Shown: positions 41,620 through 51,084, counted from the stretch's first letter. The stretch: 64,000 nt of DNA from Rhizobium leguminosarum bv. trifolii WSM1325 (GCA_000023185.1 CP001623.1:372001-436000), one strand, 5' to 3'. Translations and numbers: made by a program. Notes: a model not told the origin generated them from the letters alone.

Positions 41620-43083
41620 TCACAGGCTGATGAGCACACTCTTGCTCTTGCGGTTGGCGAGATAGGCGTCGCGGCCGAGATCCTTGCCGATGCCGGACTG
41701 CTTGTAGCCGCCGGTCGGCAGGATATGGTCGCGCGAGCGGCCGTAGCGGTTGACCCAGACGGTGCCGGCCTGCAGGCGGCGGGTCACGCGGATGGCACGC
41801 GAGAGATCGCGGGTGAAGAGGCCGGCGGCGAGCCCATAGGCCGGATGGTCGGCGAGCCTCAGCGCCTCCTCCTCGTCCTCGAAGGTCTGAATGGTCAGCA
41901 CCGGTCCAAAAATTTCCTCAAGAACCGCCGGCGATGTTGCGGTCACGCCCGAAATCAGGGTCGGTGCGTAGAAATAACCTTCGCGGTCGAGCCGGCGGCC
42001 ACCGGTGAGGCATTCGGCGCCGTCGTCGATAGCGGCACGGATGATGCCGTCCATGCGGGCGATCTGTCGTTCGGAGATGACCGGCGAATAATCGGTCGCC
42101 TCGTCCCAGGTGGGGCCGGGGCGGATGGCCGCCAGCCTCTCGATAAGTGCGGCTGCCAGCGCGTCCGCCACCTTCGCCTCGACGATGAGGCGGGATCCGC
42201 AAACGCAGGCCTGACCGGCGTTGGAGAGAATGCTGCCGGCGATTGCGCCCGCCGCAAGCTCGAGATCGGCATCGGCGAAAACCAGCTGCGGGCTCTTGCC
42301 GCCGAGTTCGAGCGTCATCGGCTTGACACCGGTGCGGGCGATGTTGGTCATGATCGCCGAGCCGGCCGCGGTCGAACCGGTGAAACTGACCTTGGAGATG
42401 CCTGGATGTCCGGTGATCGCATTTCCGGTGGTCGGGCCGTCGCCGAGCACGATGTTGACGAGACCGGCCGGCAGGCCGGCCCGCACCGAAAGTTCGGCGA
42501 GATAGAGTGTGGAAAACGGCGTCATTTCCGATGGCTTCAACACCACCGCATTGCCTGCCGCCAGCGCCGGGCCGAGCTTCCAGCCGGCCATGGACACGGG
42601 ATAATTCCAGGGCGTGATGGCGCCGACGACGCCATAGGGTTCCGTCATGATCATGCCGAAATTCGCATTGTCAGTCGGGACGAGGTCGCCGCCTTCCTTG
42701 TCGGCGAATTCAGCAAAGAAACGGATCTGTTCGGCGGTGACGGCGATATCGCCGGCGACGAGATGGCCGACTGGCCGTGTCGAGGAAAGCGCTTCGAGCC
42801 TGGCGAGGGTCTCCGCCTCGGCTTCGATCAAGTCCGCCCAGCGCTGCAGCGCCACGGTGCGCTCGCGTGGCCGTATGCCACCCCAATTGCTCGTCTTCAA
42901 TGCGGTCCTGGCGGTTTCGACAGCCTGATCGACAAGGGCCTCGTCGGCCAGCGGGCAGCCGGCATAGGCCTTGCCGTCGGATGGACGATGCATGTCGATG
43001 ACGGCTTCGGCCGGAACCAGCCGGCCGCCGATGAAATGTCCGACGGGCAGGGAAATCGTGTTCGGATCGAAGCTGAGTGTCAT
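41620..43083 (-). CDS. NAD-dependent aldehyde dehydrogenase
   Basis: A 487-residue aldehyde dehydrogenase of the betaine-aldehyde/gamma-aminobutyraldehyde type: TPWNYPVSMAGWKLGPALAAG, FTGSTAAGSAIM, Glu in LELGGKSPQLVFADADLE and Cys in NAGQACVCGSR. It differs from the GabD-like copy in the same operon (GGKSP against GGNAP), so the two have separate substrates. It lies 9 bp before the tartrate-dehydrogenase-like gene. Amine-derived aldehydes are the usual substrates of this branch. Confidence 0.9.
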   Translation of the reverse strand: MTLSFDPNTISLPVGHFIGGRLVPAEAVIDMHRPSDGKAYAGCPLADEALVDQAVETARTALKTSNWGGIRPRERTVALQRWADLIEAEAETLARLEALSSTRPVGHLVAGDIAVTAEQIRFFAEFADKEGGDLVPTDNANFGMIMTEPYGVVGAITPWNYPVSMAGWKLGPALAAGNAVVLKPSEMTPFSTLYLAELSVRAGLPAGLVNIVLGDGPTTGNAITGHPGISKVSFTGSTAAGSAIMTNIARTGVKPMTLELGGKSPQLVFADADLELAAGAIAGSILSNAGQACVCGSRLIVEAKVADALAAALIERLAAIRPGPTWDEATDYSPVISERQIARMDGIIRAAIDDGAECLTGGRRLDREGYFYAPTLISGVTATSPAVLEEIFGPVLTIQTFEDEEEALRLADHPAYGLAAGLFTRDLSRAIRVTRRLQAGTVWVNRYGRSRDHILPTGGYKQSGIGKDLGRDAYLANRKSKSVLISL

Positions 43084-43212
43084 CGCATGTCCTCGGGGTG
43101 GGCTGAGACAAGCCTAACTGGCGAAGGCGAGCAGCATGCGTCGACCGGGGATGCCGCAGCGGCGAAAAATTGCGTTTTCGTCGCTGCGGCAGTCAAATCT
43201 ACGGCGTCGGCA

Positions 43213-43566
43213 TCACGACACGGTGACGTAGATCTTGCGCACCGTCTCGATCGTCTTCCAGACGCCAACGAAGCCCGGCTTCATGACGAAGCTGTCGCCG
43301 GCCTTGTAGACCACCGGTTCACCGCCTTCCGGAGTGAGTTCGACCAGGCCGGAAAGGATATGGCAGAACTCGAAGGTCTCGCCCTTGATCGAGCGCGTCT
43401 CGCCGGGTGTCGCTTCCCAGACGCCGCTATGAACGGTCTCGCCGCGGGCAGCGTCCTGCGCCCAGGTCTTGAAGGCAGGACTGCCCGAGATCAGCCGTTC
43501 GGGGAGGGGGCCGGATTCGCGCGGCGCGAAGGATGGGTCGGTGTCGATCGTCTTGAGGAGGAACAT
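43213..43566 (-). CDS. Small cupin protein
   Basis: A 117-residue cupin of the (S)-ureidoglycine aminohydrolase-like/DUF861 type: SGVWEATPGETRSIKGETFEFCHILSGLVELTPEGG and FVMKPGFVGVWKTIETVRKIYV. These proteins are common in operons for amine and carbohydrate breakdown, and their function is usually unknown. It lies 25 bp after the GhrA-like gene and 129 bp before the aldehyde dehydrogenase. Confidence 0.85.
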   Translation of the reverse strand: MFLLKTIDTDPSFAPRESGPLPERLISGSPAFKTWAQDAARGETVHSGVWEATPGETRSIKGETFEFCHILSGLVELTPEGGEPVVYKAGDSFVMKPGFVGVWKTIETVRKIYVTVS

Positions 43567-43591
43567 GATTTTGCTTTCCTAGGTTGAGAAC

Positions 43592-44515
43592 TCAGTAGCC
43601 GCGGTTGCGATCGACCAGGCCGATCGGATCGAGGCCCGCTTGGTGCCGTTTGATGTTGCCGATGACGGCCACTGCCGCGGTTTCAGGCTGGGTGACGCTC
43701 GCAATGTGCGGCGTCAGCAGGATCTTCGGATGGTTCCAGAAGGCGTGATCCGCGGGAAGCGGTTCCGGATCGGTGACGTCGACGACGGCGCCGAAGAGAT
43801 GCCCAGCATCGAGCGCGTCAATGAGCGCCTGATGGTCGAGCTGAGGGCCGCGGCCGACATGGACGAGTGCGGCGCCGGCCGGCAGTCCGGCGAAGAGTTC
43901 GGCATTCAGGAAGCCCCGCGTCTCAACCGTCAGCGGCAGCAGGCAGACGAGAATGTCGGTGGTTGCAAGCAGGATATCGAGACCGTCGCGGCCGCTCAGG
44001 CATCGGATGCCGTCGATCTCGCGGGGGCTGCGGCTCCATCCCGAAAGCGGAAAGCCGAAGGGCTGCAACCGTTCGAGCACGGCGCTCCCAAGCATGCCGA
44101 GGCCAAGCACGCCGATGCGGCGTTCCGAGGCCTGCCTGGAAGCGATCGTCTGCCAGGTCCGGCGCCGCTGCTGGTCGAGATAGGCCGGCAAGTCGCGATG
44201 GAGCGCAAGCACCGCCAGCGTCACATATTCCTGCATCATCCTGACGATGCCGTCTTCGACCATGCGCACCACCTTCACCGACGCCGGCACCGCATCGATA
44301 TGGAACTGGTCGATGCCGGCGCCGATCGAAAACAGGATTTCGAGATTGCGATAGCGGGCGAGATCCTCCGGTACGGTCCAGGTGATGAGGAAGCGTACGG
44401 CGTCGGGTTTGACCGACTTGGGATCCATGGAGAAGGCAATGTCGGGCAGTTCGCGCGCGAAGGCTTCGGCGAATATCGCGCCGCGCTTCGCATCGGAATT
44501 GAAGAGGAAGGTCAT
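43592..44515 (-). CDS. Glyoxylate/hydroxypyruvate reductase A-like 2-hydroxyacid dehydrogenase
   Basis: A 307-residue D-2-hydroxyacid dehydrogenase. The NAD motif is [21 protein letters not shown]; catalytic residues are Arg in [10 protein letters not shown], Glu in [12 protein letters not shown] and His in [12 protein letters not shown]. The start at 44515 has AAGGAG upstream, overlapping the end of the M20 gene region. GhrA enzymes reduce glyoxylate and hydroxypyruvate with NADPH, consistent with the tartrate-type dehydrogenase downstream that can yield such products. Confidence 0.88.
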   Translation of the reverse strand: MTFLFNSDAKRGAIFAEAFARELPDIAFSMDPKSVKPDAVRFLITWTVPEDLARYRNLEILFSIGAGIDQFHIDAVPASVKVVRMVEDGIVRMMQEYVTLAVLALHRDLPAYLDQQRRRTWQTIASRQASERRIGVLGLGMLGSAVLERLQPFGFPLSGWSRSPREIDGIRCLSGRDGLDILLATTDILVCLLPLTVETRGFLNAELFAGLPAGAALVHVGRGPQLDHQALIDALDAGHLFGAVVDVTDPEPLPADHAFWNHPKILLTPHIASVTQPETAAVAVIGNIKRHQAGLDPIGLVDRNRGY

Positions 44516-44541
44516 GGCGTCGGCTCCTTGATCCGATGTCA

Positions 44542-45663
44542 TCAGGCGCAGCGGCGGCCAAGCGCCTCGACCATCGCCTGGCAGGCGAGCAGTTCGCCCG
44601 TGAGGATGAATTCGTCCGGCTTGTGGGCGCGGCCGATGTCGCCCGGTCCGCAGATGATCGCATCGATGCCGGCGCGCTGGAAAAGTCCGGCCTCGGTGCC
44701 GTAGCTGACGGCGGCGAGCGGCTCGATGCCGGTCAGTTCGCTAAGCAGGGCCGCAAGCGGCGCATCGGCGGCAAGCGAAAGCGCCGGATAGGCGCTGAGT
44801 TCGCGCCAGTCTATCTGGAAGCCAAGCTGCGATAGTCCCTCGGCCGATGCCCGCAGTGGCGCGAGCAACGTAATCGGATCGACGCCGGAAATAGCCCGCG
44901 CTTCGAACTCGGCCTCGCAGCTGTCGGGAATGATGTTGACCGCCTGGCCGCCCTTCAGCGTGCCGACCTGAAGCGAGGAGTAGGGCGGTTCGAAGACAGG
45001 CTCATACGGGCCGCGCGTGAGCCGTTCGGCTTCGGCGCGAGCGCAAGCCAGAATATCGGTGATGGCATGGATTGCGTTCAGTCCCTGGTCCGGACGCGAG
45101 GAATGGCCGGACCGGCCCCTGACCGTCAGTCGGGCGGCGGCCTTGCCCTTGTGGGCGCGGATTGCCCGCATGCCGCTCGGCTCGCCGATGATCGCGCCAA
45201 GCGGGGTTGCACAGAGCTCCGGCAGGCGCGCGATCATGTGCGGCACGCCGCGGCAGCCGGCCTCCTCGTCATAGGAAAAGGCAAGGTGGACGGGCTGGCG
45301 AAGCGGTGAGGCCACCAGCGCCGGAACGGCCGCGAGAACGGCGGCAAGGAAGCCTTTCATGTCGGTAGCGCCGCGACCGTAGAGGATGTCTGCTTCAGCC
45401 CGCAATCGGAACGGATCGCTGGTCCAGCCGCCTCCAGCGGCGGGAACCACGTCCATATGGCCGGAGAGAATATAGCCCGGCGTTTCCTTCGGGCCGATCG
45501 TGGCGAAGAGGTTCGACCGGTCGCCCTCCGGGCCGGGAAGCTCGGTGACGACGGCGCCGTGGCTTTGCAGGTAGTGCCGGATCCACGCCACGATCTCGCC
45601 GTTCGGCGTGCCGACGACGGAGGGGAAGCCAACGAGCCTTTCGAGAATTTCAATGGCCTGCAT
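44542..45663 (-). CDS. M20-family deacylase, acetylornithine deacetylase-like
   Basis: A 373-residue zinc hydrolase of the ArgE/DapE family. Metal and catalytic residues are seen in [15 protein letters not shown] (His, Asp), [13 protein letters not shown] (bridging Asp), [14 protein letters not shown] (catalytic Glu pair), [16 protein letters not shown] and the C-terminal [14 protein letters not shown] (His). The start at 45663 has GAGG upstream; ATG 45681 is possible. It is the first gene of the six-gene operon and would release an amino or hydroxy acid from an N-acyl conjugate. A role in arginine synthesis is unlikely here. Confidence 0.87.
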   Translation of the reverse strand: MQAIEILERLVGFPSVVGTPNGEIVAWIRHYLQSHGAVVTELPGPEGDRSNLFATIGPKETPGYILSGHMDVVPAAGGGWTSDPFRLRAEADILYGRGATDMKGFLAAVLAAVPALVASPLRQPVHLAFSYDEEAGCRGVPHMIARLPELCATPLGAIIGEPSGMRAIRAHKGKAAARLTVRGRSGHSSRPDQGLNAIHAITDILACARAEAERLTRGPYEPVFEPPYSSLQVGTLKGGQAVNIIPDSCEAEFEARAISGVDPITLLAPLRASAEGLSQLGFQIDWRELSAYPALSLAADAPLAALLSELTGIEPLAAVSYGTEAGLFQRAGIDAIICGPGDIGRAHKPDEFILTGELLACQAMVEALGRRCA

Positions 45664-45993
45664 CGGCGACCTCACAAACATGCTGCTTGCCGAGACGGCG
45701 GCCATGCCGCCGGCGGAAACGACAATTCGGCCCAGCGAGATGTTAGAGGTGTTTGCAACTGGACTGAGGGGGGTGACATTTCCGGGCTCTCACAGTGAAC
45801 AGCGACTCCGGCCGCTGGATCTGTCAATGAGTCTAGCGGGAGACGCAGGCGTTACTTGCCGAAAGCGCATCGGGATTTGGTCGATTGTTGTGTTTGCGCA
45901 GGCTTCACCAGTGAATTGTATCGAACGATCTGTTCTAGTCTGGGCGGAGAAGTTTCCGGGCGCAGACTTGGCCAATGCGGCAGGAGGGCGGGA
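45664..45993. other. Divergent intergenic region, no gene
   Basis: The 330 bases between the M20 operon and the GNAT gene must contain both promoters. I found no clear dyad, promoter pair or open frame with a ribosome site that I would defend. Confidence 0.4.
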
Positions 45994-46896
45994 GTGAGTG
46001 AACTGATATCCGAATCCAGGTTCGTCGATAGTTTCGAGACGCATATCGCCGGGATCGACAGCGTTGCTCTCGACCAGTTGCACGCACTTTCGATGACCGT
46101 CGCCTGGCCGCATCGCGGCGAGGATTGGCAGTTCCTGCGGGAGTTCGGCCAGGGCATCGTGGCGATCGATGAAATCGGCCGTATCCTGGGCTCTGCCATG
46201 TGGTTTCCCTATGACGCGCAATTTGCCACGGTCGGTATGGTCATCACCTCGCCGCGTCTTCAAACCAATGGCGCCGGGCAATGGCTGATGGGACACGCGC
46301 TTACTCAGGTCGCCGGGCGGAACCTCGGGCTGAATGCGACGCGCGCAGCGCGCCGCCTTTATCGGTCCTTGAACTTTGTTCGGGAGGCGCTGGTCTTTCA
46401 ATGCCAAGGCGAAGCGATGTCGCCGCCGGATGTAGAGCTGCCGTCCGGTGCCGCAATACGGGCAGTGGAGGCTGGCGATCTGGAAGCGATCGCCGAATTG
46501 GATTGTGTGGCTTTCGGCACGGATCGCAAACTGCTGCTGGCCCGGCTCATGGCGAATTCCAAGGGCATCGTGTTGACCCGCGCGGGCCGGATCGAGGCTT
46601 TCTCGCTTTGCCGGCGGTTCGGGCGTGGCCATGTCATCGGTCCTGTTGTGGCGCGCAGTGACGCCGACGCGATCGCCGTCGTCCGCCCGCATGCGGCCGA
46701 ACGCGCAGGTGCGTTCCTGCGCCTCGATACACGCGAGCAGGGCGGAGCCTTTTCCGATTTCCTCTCCCGCTGCGGTCTTCCTGTCTACGATATCGTGACG
46801 ACCATGTCGCTCGGTGGCGCTTGGCTTCCGGTTGCCGGACGCGCAACTGCGCCCGAGCCGAAGACCTATGCACTCGTCAGCCAGGCACTCGGTTGA
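45994..46896 (+). CDS. Two-domain GNAT acetyltransferase (paralogue of the 22.7 kb gene)
   Basis: A 300-residue protein with a GTG start after AGGAGGG. The N-terminal GNAT part has LSMTVAWPHRGEDWQFL and TNGAGQWLMGHAL (acetyl-CoA loop, poorer than usual in glycine and arginine). The C-terminal Acetyltransf_18-like part has ELDCVAFGTDRKLLLARLM and FGRGHVIGPVVARS. It shares domain order and the final SQALG with the gene at 22.7 kb, so the two are paralogues. It is divergent from the M20-GhrA operon, as if each catabolic operon had its own copy. Confidence 0.85.
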   Translation: MSELISESRFVDSFETHIAGIDSVALDQLHALSMTVAWPHRGEDWQFLREFGQGIVAIDEIGRILGSAMWFPYDAQFATVGMVITSPRLQTNGAGQWLMGHALTQVAGRNLGLNATRAARRLYRSLNFVREALVFQCQGEAMSPPDVELPSGAAIRAVEAGDLEAIAELDCVAFGTDRKLLLARLMANSKGIVLTRAGRIEAFSLCRRFGRGHVIGPVVARSDADAIAVVRPHAAERAGAFLRLDTREQGGAFSDFLSRCGLPVYDIVTTMSLGGAWLPVAGRATAPEPKTYALVSQALG

Positions 46897-46941
46897 CGCA
46901 AACCCGCACGGGCGCCCGACGCAAACCGGCCTTCGCGTGGA

Positions 46942-47148
46942 TTAGGCGCCGGGACAGACGGGGAGGCAGGTCAGAGCCTGCTGGCGTTCGAGTTCGGGCC
47001 GGAACGAGCGGTATTGCCAGAAACCCTCCGGGCTTTCCCGCCGATACACTGTCTCGAGCCAGAACACCGAGTCATCGATCGGCAAGACAGGATGCCACGC
47101 ATACCACTGCGACCAGATCTTTCGTGCCGGTTTCCCGTCCATGATCAT
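46942..47148 (-). CDS. Small protein with WSQWYAWHPV motif
   Basis: A 68-residue protein of unknown function, unusually rich in Trp and Tyr (KIWSQWYAWHPVLPIDDSVFWLETVYRR, GFWQYRSF). The start at 47148 has GGAG upstream. It begins 21 bp after the cyclo-ligase gene and probably shares its transcript. The pattern looks conserved rather than random, but I know no family name for it. Confidence 0.65.
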   Translation of the reverse strand: MIMDGKPARKIWSQWYAWHPVLPIDDSVFWLETVYRRESPEGFWQYRSFRPELERQQALTCLPVCPGA

Positions 47149-47169
47149 CGCTCATCTCCTCATCATCGG

Positions 47170-47874
47170 CTAACCCTGGAACATCCGCGCGGCAACGGAG
47201 CCGTTGCCTTTGCGAAAGCGGATTTCGCCGTCGGTTACGATCGCATCCATCGGGATGTCATGGTCCTGAGGACGGATGGTCTCGATCTCCTGGAAGTCGA
47301 AACCAACGCCGATCGCGAAAGGCCGGGGATGGAGAGCGGCCAGCGTTCGATCGAAATAACCGCCTCCGAAACCGAGCCGGTAACATTGCGCATCGAATCC
47401 GACGACCGGGGCGATGACGATATCGGGCCGGCGCTCTTCGCCTTGAAGCGGAACCGGGATGTTCAGGATGCCCCGTGTCAGTTCTTCGCCGACGCACCAC
47501 GAGCGGAAGCTGAGGGGCTTCCTTTTTTCCGTCACCACCGGCAACAGGCAAGTGGCGCCGCAAGCTGCCGCAGACTGCATCCAGCCGCGGAGGTCCGGCT
47601 CGCCCAGAAACGGCCAGTAGAGGCTTACACTGCGGCCGGCGATCTTCGGCAGCAGCCGATCCAGATGATGACGGATAAGAGATGTTCGTTGCTCGCGCTC
47701 ATTCGCGCCGAGCAGCGTCCGGCAGTCTATCAGGCGACGGCGTTGTTCCTTCCGCCACTCCCGGACGACTTCGGGCTCCGGTTCGAGCCCCATGTAAGCC
47801 GGATCAACCTCATGCATGAAGCAGGCCGGTGAGGAAAAGCCATCGGCATTGTTTTTCATGGCATCGTCACTCAT
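47170..47874 (-). CDS. 5-formyltetrahydrofolate cyclo-ligase
   Basis: A 234-residue enzyme that converts 5-formyl-THF to 5,10-methenyl-THF with ATP. Family motifs are EWRKEQRRRLIDCR at the N terminus (with an extension of about 35 residues), VSLYWPFLGEPDL, and the C-terminal nucleotide site IVIAPVVGFDAQCYRLGFGGGYFDRTL. The longer N terminus is odd for the core family. It might be a second copy specialised for one-carbon flux in amino-acid catabolism; the window shows no other folate gene. Confidence 0.9.
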   Translation of the reverse strand: MSDDAMKNNADGFSSPACFMHEVDPAYMGLEPEPEVVREWRKEQRRRLIDCRTLLGANEREQRTSLIRHHLDRLLPKIAGRSVSLYWPFLGEPDLRGWMQSAAACGATCLLPVVTEKRKPLSFRSWCVGEELTRGILNIPVPLQGEERRPDIVIAPVVGFDAQCYRLGFGGGYFDRTLAALHPRPFAIGVGFDFQEIETIRPQDHDIPMDAIVTDGEIRFRKGNGSVAARMFQG

Positions 47875-48072
47875 GGAGCGTTTCTTTTCTGTTCGTCGCC
47901 CCTCAATCCGTGTTCAACGTTAGAGAATAACAGTGCGGTACTATTCTTCAATAGAGATTGTTTTTCGCGTGGCCTGAAATCTCTCTCGCCAGAGGGAGGG
48001 CTTCAGCCGCCGTGGCGGAAATCCAGGAATATTGCTCTCTCTGCGCCAAGCCGTGACGCTCTCACTCAGGTT

Positions 48073-48109
48073 ATCTTGATAATATGTCGTAATACGATAT
48101 TATCAAGAT
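48073..48109. repeat. 13-bp inverted repeat in the AT-rich upstream region of a broken small gene
   Basis: ATCTTGATAATAT at 48073-48085 is the exact reverse complement of 48097-48109, with 11 bases between. It lies in the AT-rich part of the 261-bp gap before 48136, and looks like an operator or a structured leader. It ends 26 bp before the ATG of the small gene. Confidence 0.7.
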
Positions 48110-48135
48110 CGCCCGATTGTCGAGGAGCGAGCTTT

Positions 48136-48413
48136 ATGGAAAACCGACTTCATCCCGCAACGCGCTGCCCCACGCCCTTCCCTCGTGATGAGCTTTCGAA
48201 AAACTGCGGCAAAGAGTTCACGCCTTGCTCGAGAATGCGGAAGCAAGTCGTTGGGAGCTTTTGCGCACGGAATGGCTGTACGATGTGGTGCTGCTGACGA
48301 ATGACTTTCGTCTCTGGATGCAGCGTCTCGATAAGGGCTTCGGTACCGCCAACAGGACTGCATTATCCCGTGAAAGCGGGATGCCTCAGGTGATCGCACG
48401 TAGCCCGAGATAG
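48136..48413 (+). pseudogene. Small gene apparently broken by a one-base deletion
   Basis: ATG 48136 (GAGGAG upstream) opens a frame reading MENRLHPATRCPTPFPRDEL. At the A5 run 48199-48203 the sensible reading moves to the -1 frame, which continues KLRQRVHALLENAEASRW, then a Trp/Leu-rich part (RTEWLYDVVLLTNDF) to a stop at 48413. A sixth A would join the two into one protein of about 92 residues. The downstream part alone has only a TTG and no ribosome site. I do not recognise the product. A sequencing error in the A run is an alternative to a real mutation. Confidence 0.5.
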
Positions 48414-48697
48414 GCCGCCAAACTGACGGCGGAGAGGGCGATTGTCAGCCTGGGTCTCGCATCGTCGAACATCGCCGCCAGCGCAAGGCCGAGCATCAGG
48501 ATGACGGATTTTGCCCAAAGCTCCTGATCGGAGACGGTGAAAGCGATTGCTGCCAGAAAGACGGCGTTGGCGACGATGGTCACGGGGGCGGATTTCTGGG
48601 CGAGATCGCCGCCTGGGAAATACGGCATTAAAAAACGGCGCATGCTCAAGCCTGAAGCGACGCTCAGAAGAAGACAGGTCAAGACAAGTTGCAACAT
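48386..48697 (-). CDS. Small integral membrane protein
   Basis: A 103-residue protein that is mostly hydrophobic, with four likely membrane segments (LQLVLTCLLLSVASGLS, TIVANAVFLAAIAFTV, AKSVILMLGLALAAMF, LTIALSAVSLAAYLGL). The ribosome site is weak. Its 3' end overlaps the tail of the converging broken gene by 28 bp. I do not recognise a family; the regular spacing of helices makes it more credible than a chance frame. Confidence 0.55.
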   Translation of the reverse strand: MLQLVLTCLLLSVASGLSMRRFLMPYFPGGDLAQKSAPVTIVANAVFLAAIAFTVSDQELWAKSVILMLGLALAAMFDDARPRLTIALSAVSLAAYLGLRAIT

Positions 48698-48956
48698 AGG
48701 ACGTCGCCGATCGATCCGCAGATAGCCCTATGCATGCAAACCTTATGCCAGCCTCAAACCCTCAAAACGTCGTCCGATAGAGGCAATGTCGCGGCTTGCA
48801 TGGCTATTTCCTCGGCGTCGCGACCCTTTTTTCGGCAATCGCTCGTCTGCTTGGGCTCATGTTTCTCGTCCAATGCCGAAACCGGCTTGAGCTGGAGCAA
48901 TGATTTTTATATAGAGAATTATCTGTCGTCTTAATTCCGGAAACGAGATCTTTTCA

Positions 48957-49862
48957 TTGGACCTTTCATCGATCGAGATATTCCTCGCCGTTGTCAGCGA
49001 CCGCAGCGTGACGAAGGCTGCCAAGGCCGTAGGGCGGGTGCCATCGAATGTGACGACGCGCATCCAGCAACTGGAGGAGGACCTCGGCGTTTCCCTCTTC
49101 AGCCGTGATGGCAAGAAGATGACGTTGACGCGGGAGGGGGAGACGTTTTTCGCCTATGCCAACCGGCTTATGGCGCTTGCGCTCGAAGCGCGCCAGGCCG
49201 TGCGGCCTCTCGCCCCATCGGGGACGTTGCGGGTCGGCACTATGGAGAGCACGGCGGCAAGCAGGCTGCCGGCGGCGCTGATGCAATTCAATCAGATGTG
49301 GCCCGATGTGTCGCTTCAGCTGACGATGGGGGCGTCCCGCGATCTGACCCGCGATGTTCTCTCTGATGCGCTGGATTGTGCGCTGATTGCCCGCCTGCCG
49401 AAGACGATGCGCGAGGAAGACTCGAGCTTCGATGCCGAACTCAAAGCGCTCGAAATGGAGCTGACCTTCGTCGAAGACCTGTTGATCGTGTTGCCATCCG
49501 GGCATCCCTCCATCAAATCCGCCGCCGACCTGCGTGTCGGGTCGCTCGCCGCTTTGGAGCCTGGCTGCACCTATCGCAGGATCGCTGAAAACTGGGCGCG
49601 TAAATCGAGCGCGCTGCCGACGAGCGAACTCGGTTCCTACCACGCGATCCTGGCGAGCGTTGCGACCGGGAACACGGCGGGTGTCATGCCCCGATCGGTC
49701 CTTGACCTCATGCACTGGCCGACACCGGTCCAGACCCATCAGCTCGGTGCTGTCGAGACGCTGCTCGTCTATCGCAAGAATGATCGCCCCAGCGCGTTCA
49801 ACGCGTTCCACGAAGTTCTCAGCGCGACAAAGGGCAGAGATGTCAGGCTGACAACAAACTAG
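48957..49862 (+). CDS. LysR family transcriptional regulator
   Basis: A 301-residue LysR regulator with a TTG start. The helix-turn-helix is seen in IEIFLAVVSDRSVTKAAKAVGRVPSNVTTRIQQLEEDLGVSLFSRDG (residues 6-55), followed by the substrate-binding core LRVGTMESTAASRLPAALMQF. The nearest genes are an HPP membrane protein 57 bp downstream and the small membrane protein upstream, either of which may be its target. A 259-bp AT-rich gap before it shows nothing else clear. Confidence 0.88.
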   Translation: MDLSSIEIFLAVVSDRSVTKAAKAVGRVPSNVTTRIQQLEEDLGVSLFSRDGKKMTLTREGETFFAYANRLMALALEARQAVRPLAPSGTLRVGTMESTAASRLPAALMQFNQMWPDVSLQLTMGASRDLTRDVLSDALDCALIARLPKTMREEDSSFDAELKALEMELTFVEDLLIVLPSGHPSIKSAADLRVGSLAALEPGCTYRRIAENWARKSSALPTSELGSYHAILASVATGNTAGVMPRSVLDLMHWPTPVQTHQLGAVETLLVYRKNDRPSAFNAFHEVLSATKGRDVRLTTN

Positions 49863-49918
49863 TTCGCACGCCCCTCTCCTTCGCCGCCAGATAATCCTCG
49901 CTTAAAATTGGTCTTGTC

Positions 49919-51049
49919 ATGCAGTATCCCGTTTCCCCGAAGGTGGGATCGAGCCGCCTCCGCCGCTTCCGTTTGTTCTCACCCATATTGGCGGGAGCGA
50001 CTCTACGAGAGCGATTGATTGCATGTCTCGGCGCTTTGCTGGCCATTGGTTTCACCGGCGTCATCAGCGGCTATCTGTTCGGGCAGGGGCCGCATCTTCC
50101 CTTGATCGTCGCGCCGATGGGGGCGTCCGCAGTGCTTCTTTTCGCGGTGCCTGCAAGCCCGCTGGCGCAGCCATGGTCGATCATCGGCGGCAATACGATT
50201 TCCGCTCTGATGGGGATCATTGCCGCCTATTTCATTCGTGATCCGATCATCGCGACCGGTGTCGGCGTTTCGCTTGCCATCGGCGCGATGTCCTTCACGC
50301 GGTGCCTTCATCCGCCAGGAGGAGCCGCCGCACTGACCGCCGTGCTCGGCGGCCCTGTCGTTGCCGGTTGGGGATTTCTCTTTCCCTTCGTGCCCGTCGC
50401 CTTGAACTCCTGCATTCTCGTCGGCCTTGGCCTGCTGTTCCACAAGCTTTCCAAGCGGAATTATCCGCACGTCGTTCCGAAACCCGTGGAGAACACCCAT
50501 CAGACGATCGACCTGCCATCGGCGGTGCGGGTGGGTTTTCGCGAGGAGGATGTCGACGCGGCCCTCGAAGCGCTTGACGAAACCTTCGATATCGACCGGG
50601 CAGACCTCGGCCGGCTGCTGCAGCAGGTTGAGTTGCAAGCGGCGATCCGCTCAACCGACAAGATCAGCTGTGCCGATATCATGTCGCGTGACGTGATCGC
50701 CATTGGCGAAGCTTCGGAACCGGATGCCGCACGGCATCTGCTCTTGAAGCATAATATCCGCACGCTGCCGGTTAAGGACCCCGAAGGCCGCCTCGTCGGC
50801 GCTGTCGGCTTGCGGGAATTGTCGATGAGCACCGAGACCATCGCGCATGCGATCTCGAGGCCGGCGGTGGCCAGACCTTCCGATGCCGCTCTGTCGCTAT
50901 TGCCCGTTCTGACGGACGGCCGCACGCATGCCGTCATCATCGTCGACGACGATTTTCGCATCCTCGGCCTGATATCGCAAACGGATCTGCTGAGCGCAGT
51001 AGCGCGGCTGCTGCCAAAGGAAGACAATGCAATTCCGGCGGTGGCCTGA
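49919..51049 (+). CDS. HPP-family membrane protein with C-terminal CBS pair
   Basis: A 376-residue protein. The N-terminal HPP domain has four membrane segments and the family motif RCLHPPGGAAALTAVLGG near residue 130. A linker leads to two CBS motifs (CADIMSRDVIAIGEASEPDAARHLLLKHNIRTLPVKDPEGRLVGAVGLREL and the second ending ILGLISQTDLLSAVARL). HPP proteins have been linked to nitrite transport in plants, and CBS pairs usually sense adenine nucleotides. The substrate here is unknown. It lies 57 bp after the LysR gene on the same strand. Confidence 0.88.
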   Translation: MQYPVSPKVGSSRLRRFRLFSPILAGATLRERLIACLGALLAIGFTGVISGYLFGQGPHLPLIVAPMGASAVLLFAVPASPLAQPWSIIGGNTISALMGIIAAYFIRDPIIATGVGVSLAIGAMSFTRCLHPPGGAAALTAVLGGPVVAGWGFLFPFVPVALNSCILVGLGLLFHKLSKRNYPHVVPKPVENTHQTIDLPSAVRVGFREEDVDAALEALDETFDIDRADLGRLLQQVELQAAIRSTDKISCADIMSRDVIAIGEASEPDAARHLLLKHNIRTLPVKDPEGRLVGAVGLRELSMSTETIAHAISRPAVARPSDAALSLLPVLTDGRTHAVIIVDDDFRILGLISQTDLLSAVARLLPKEDNAIPAVA

Positions 51050-51084
51050 GCGGTCGGCGTGGGACGAAGCTGGAGAAAAAGTCG

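Noticed and set aside
47875..48060. 6S RNA upstream of the 5-formyl-THF cyclo-ligase, as in enterobacteria
   Set aside because: I could not fold a convincing long hairpin with a central bubble, and in alphaproteobacteria this linkage is not reliable.
48201..48413. A stand-alone gene starting at TTG 48225
   Set aside because: No ribosome site, and the in-frame sequence upstream continues sensibly to the A run, where it joins the ATG-started frame. A broken gene explains it better.
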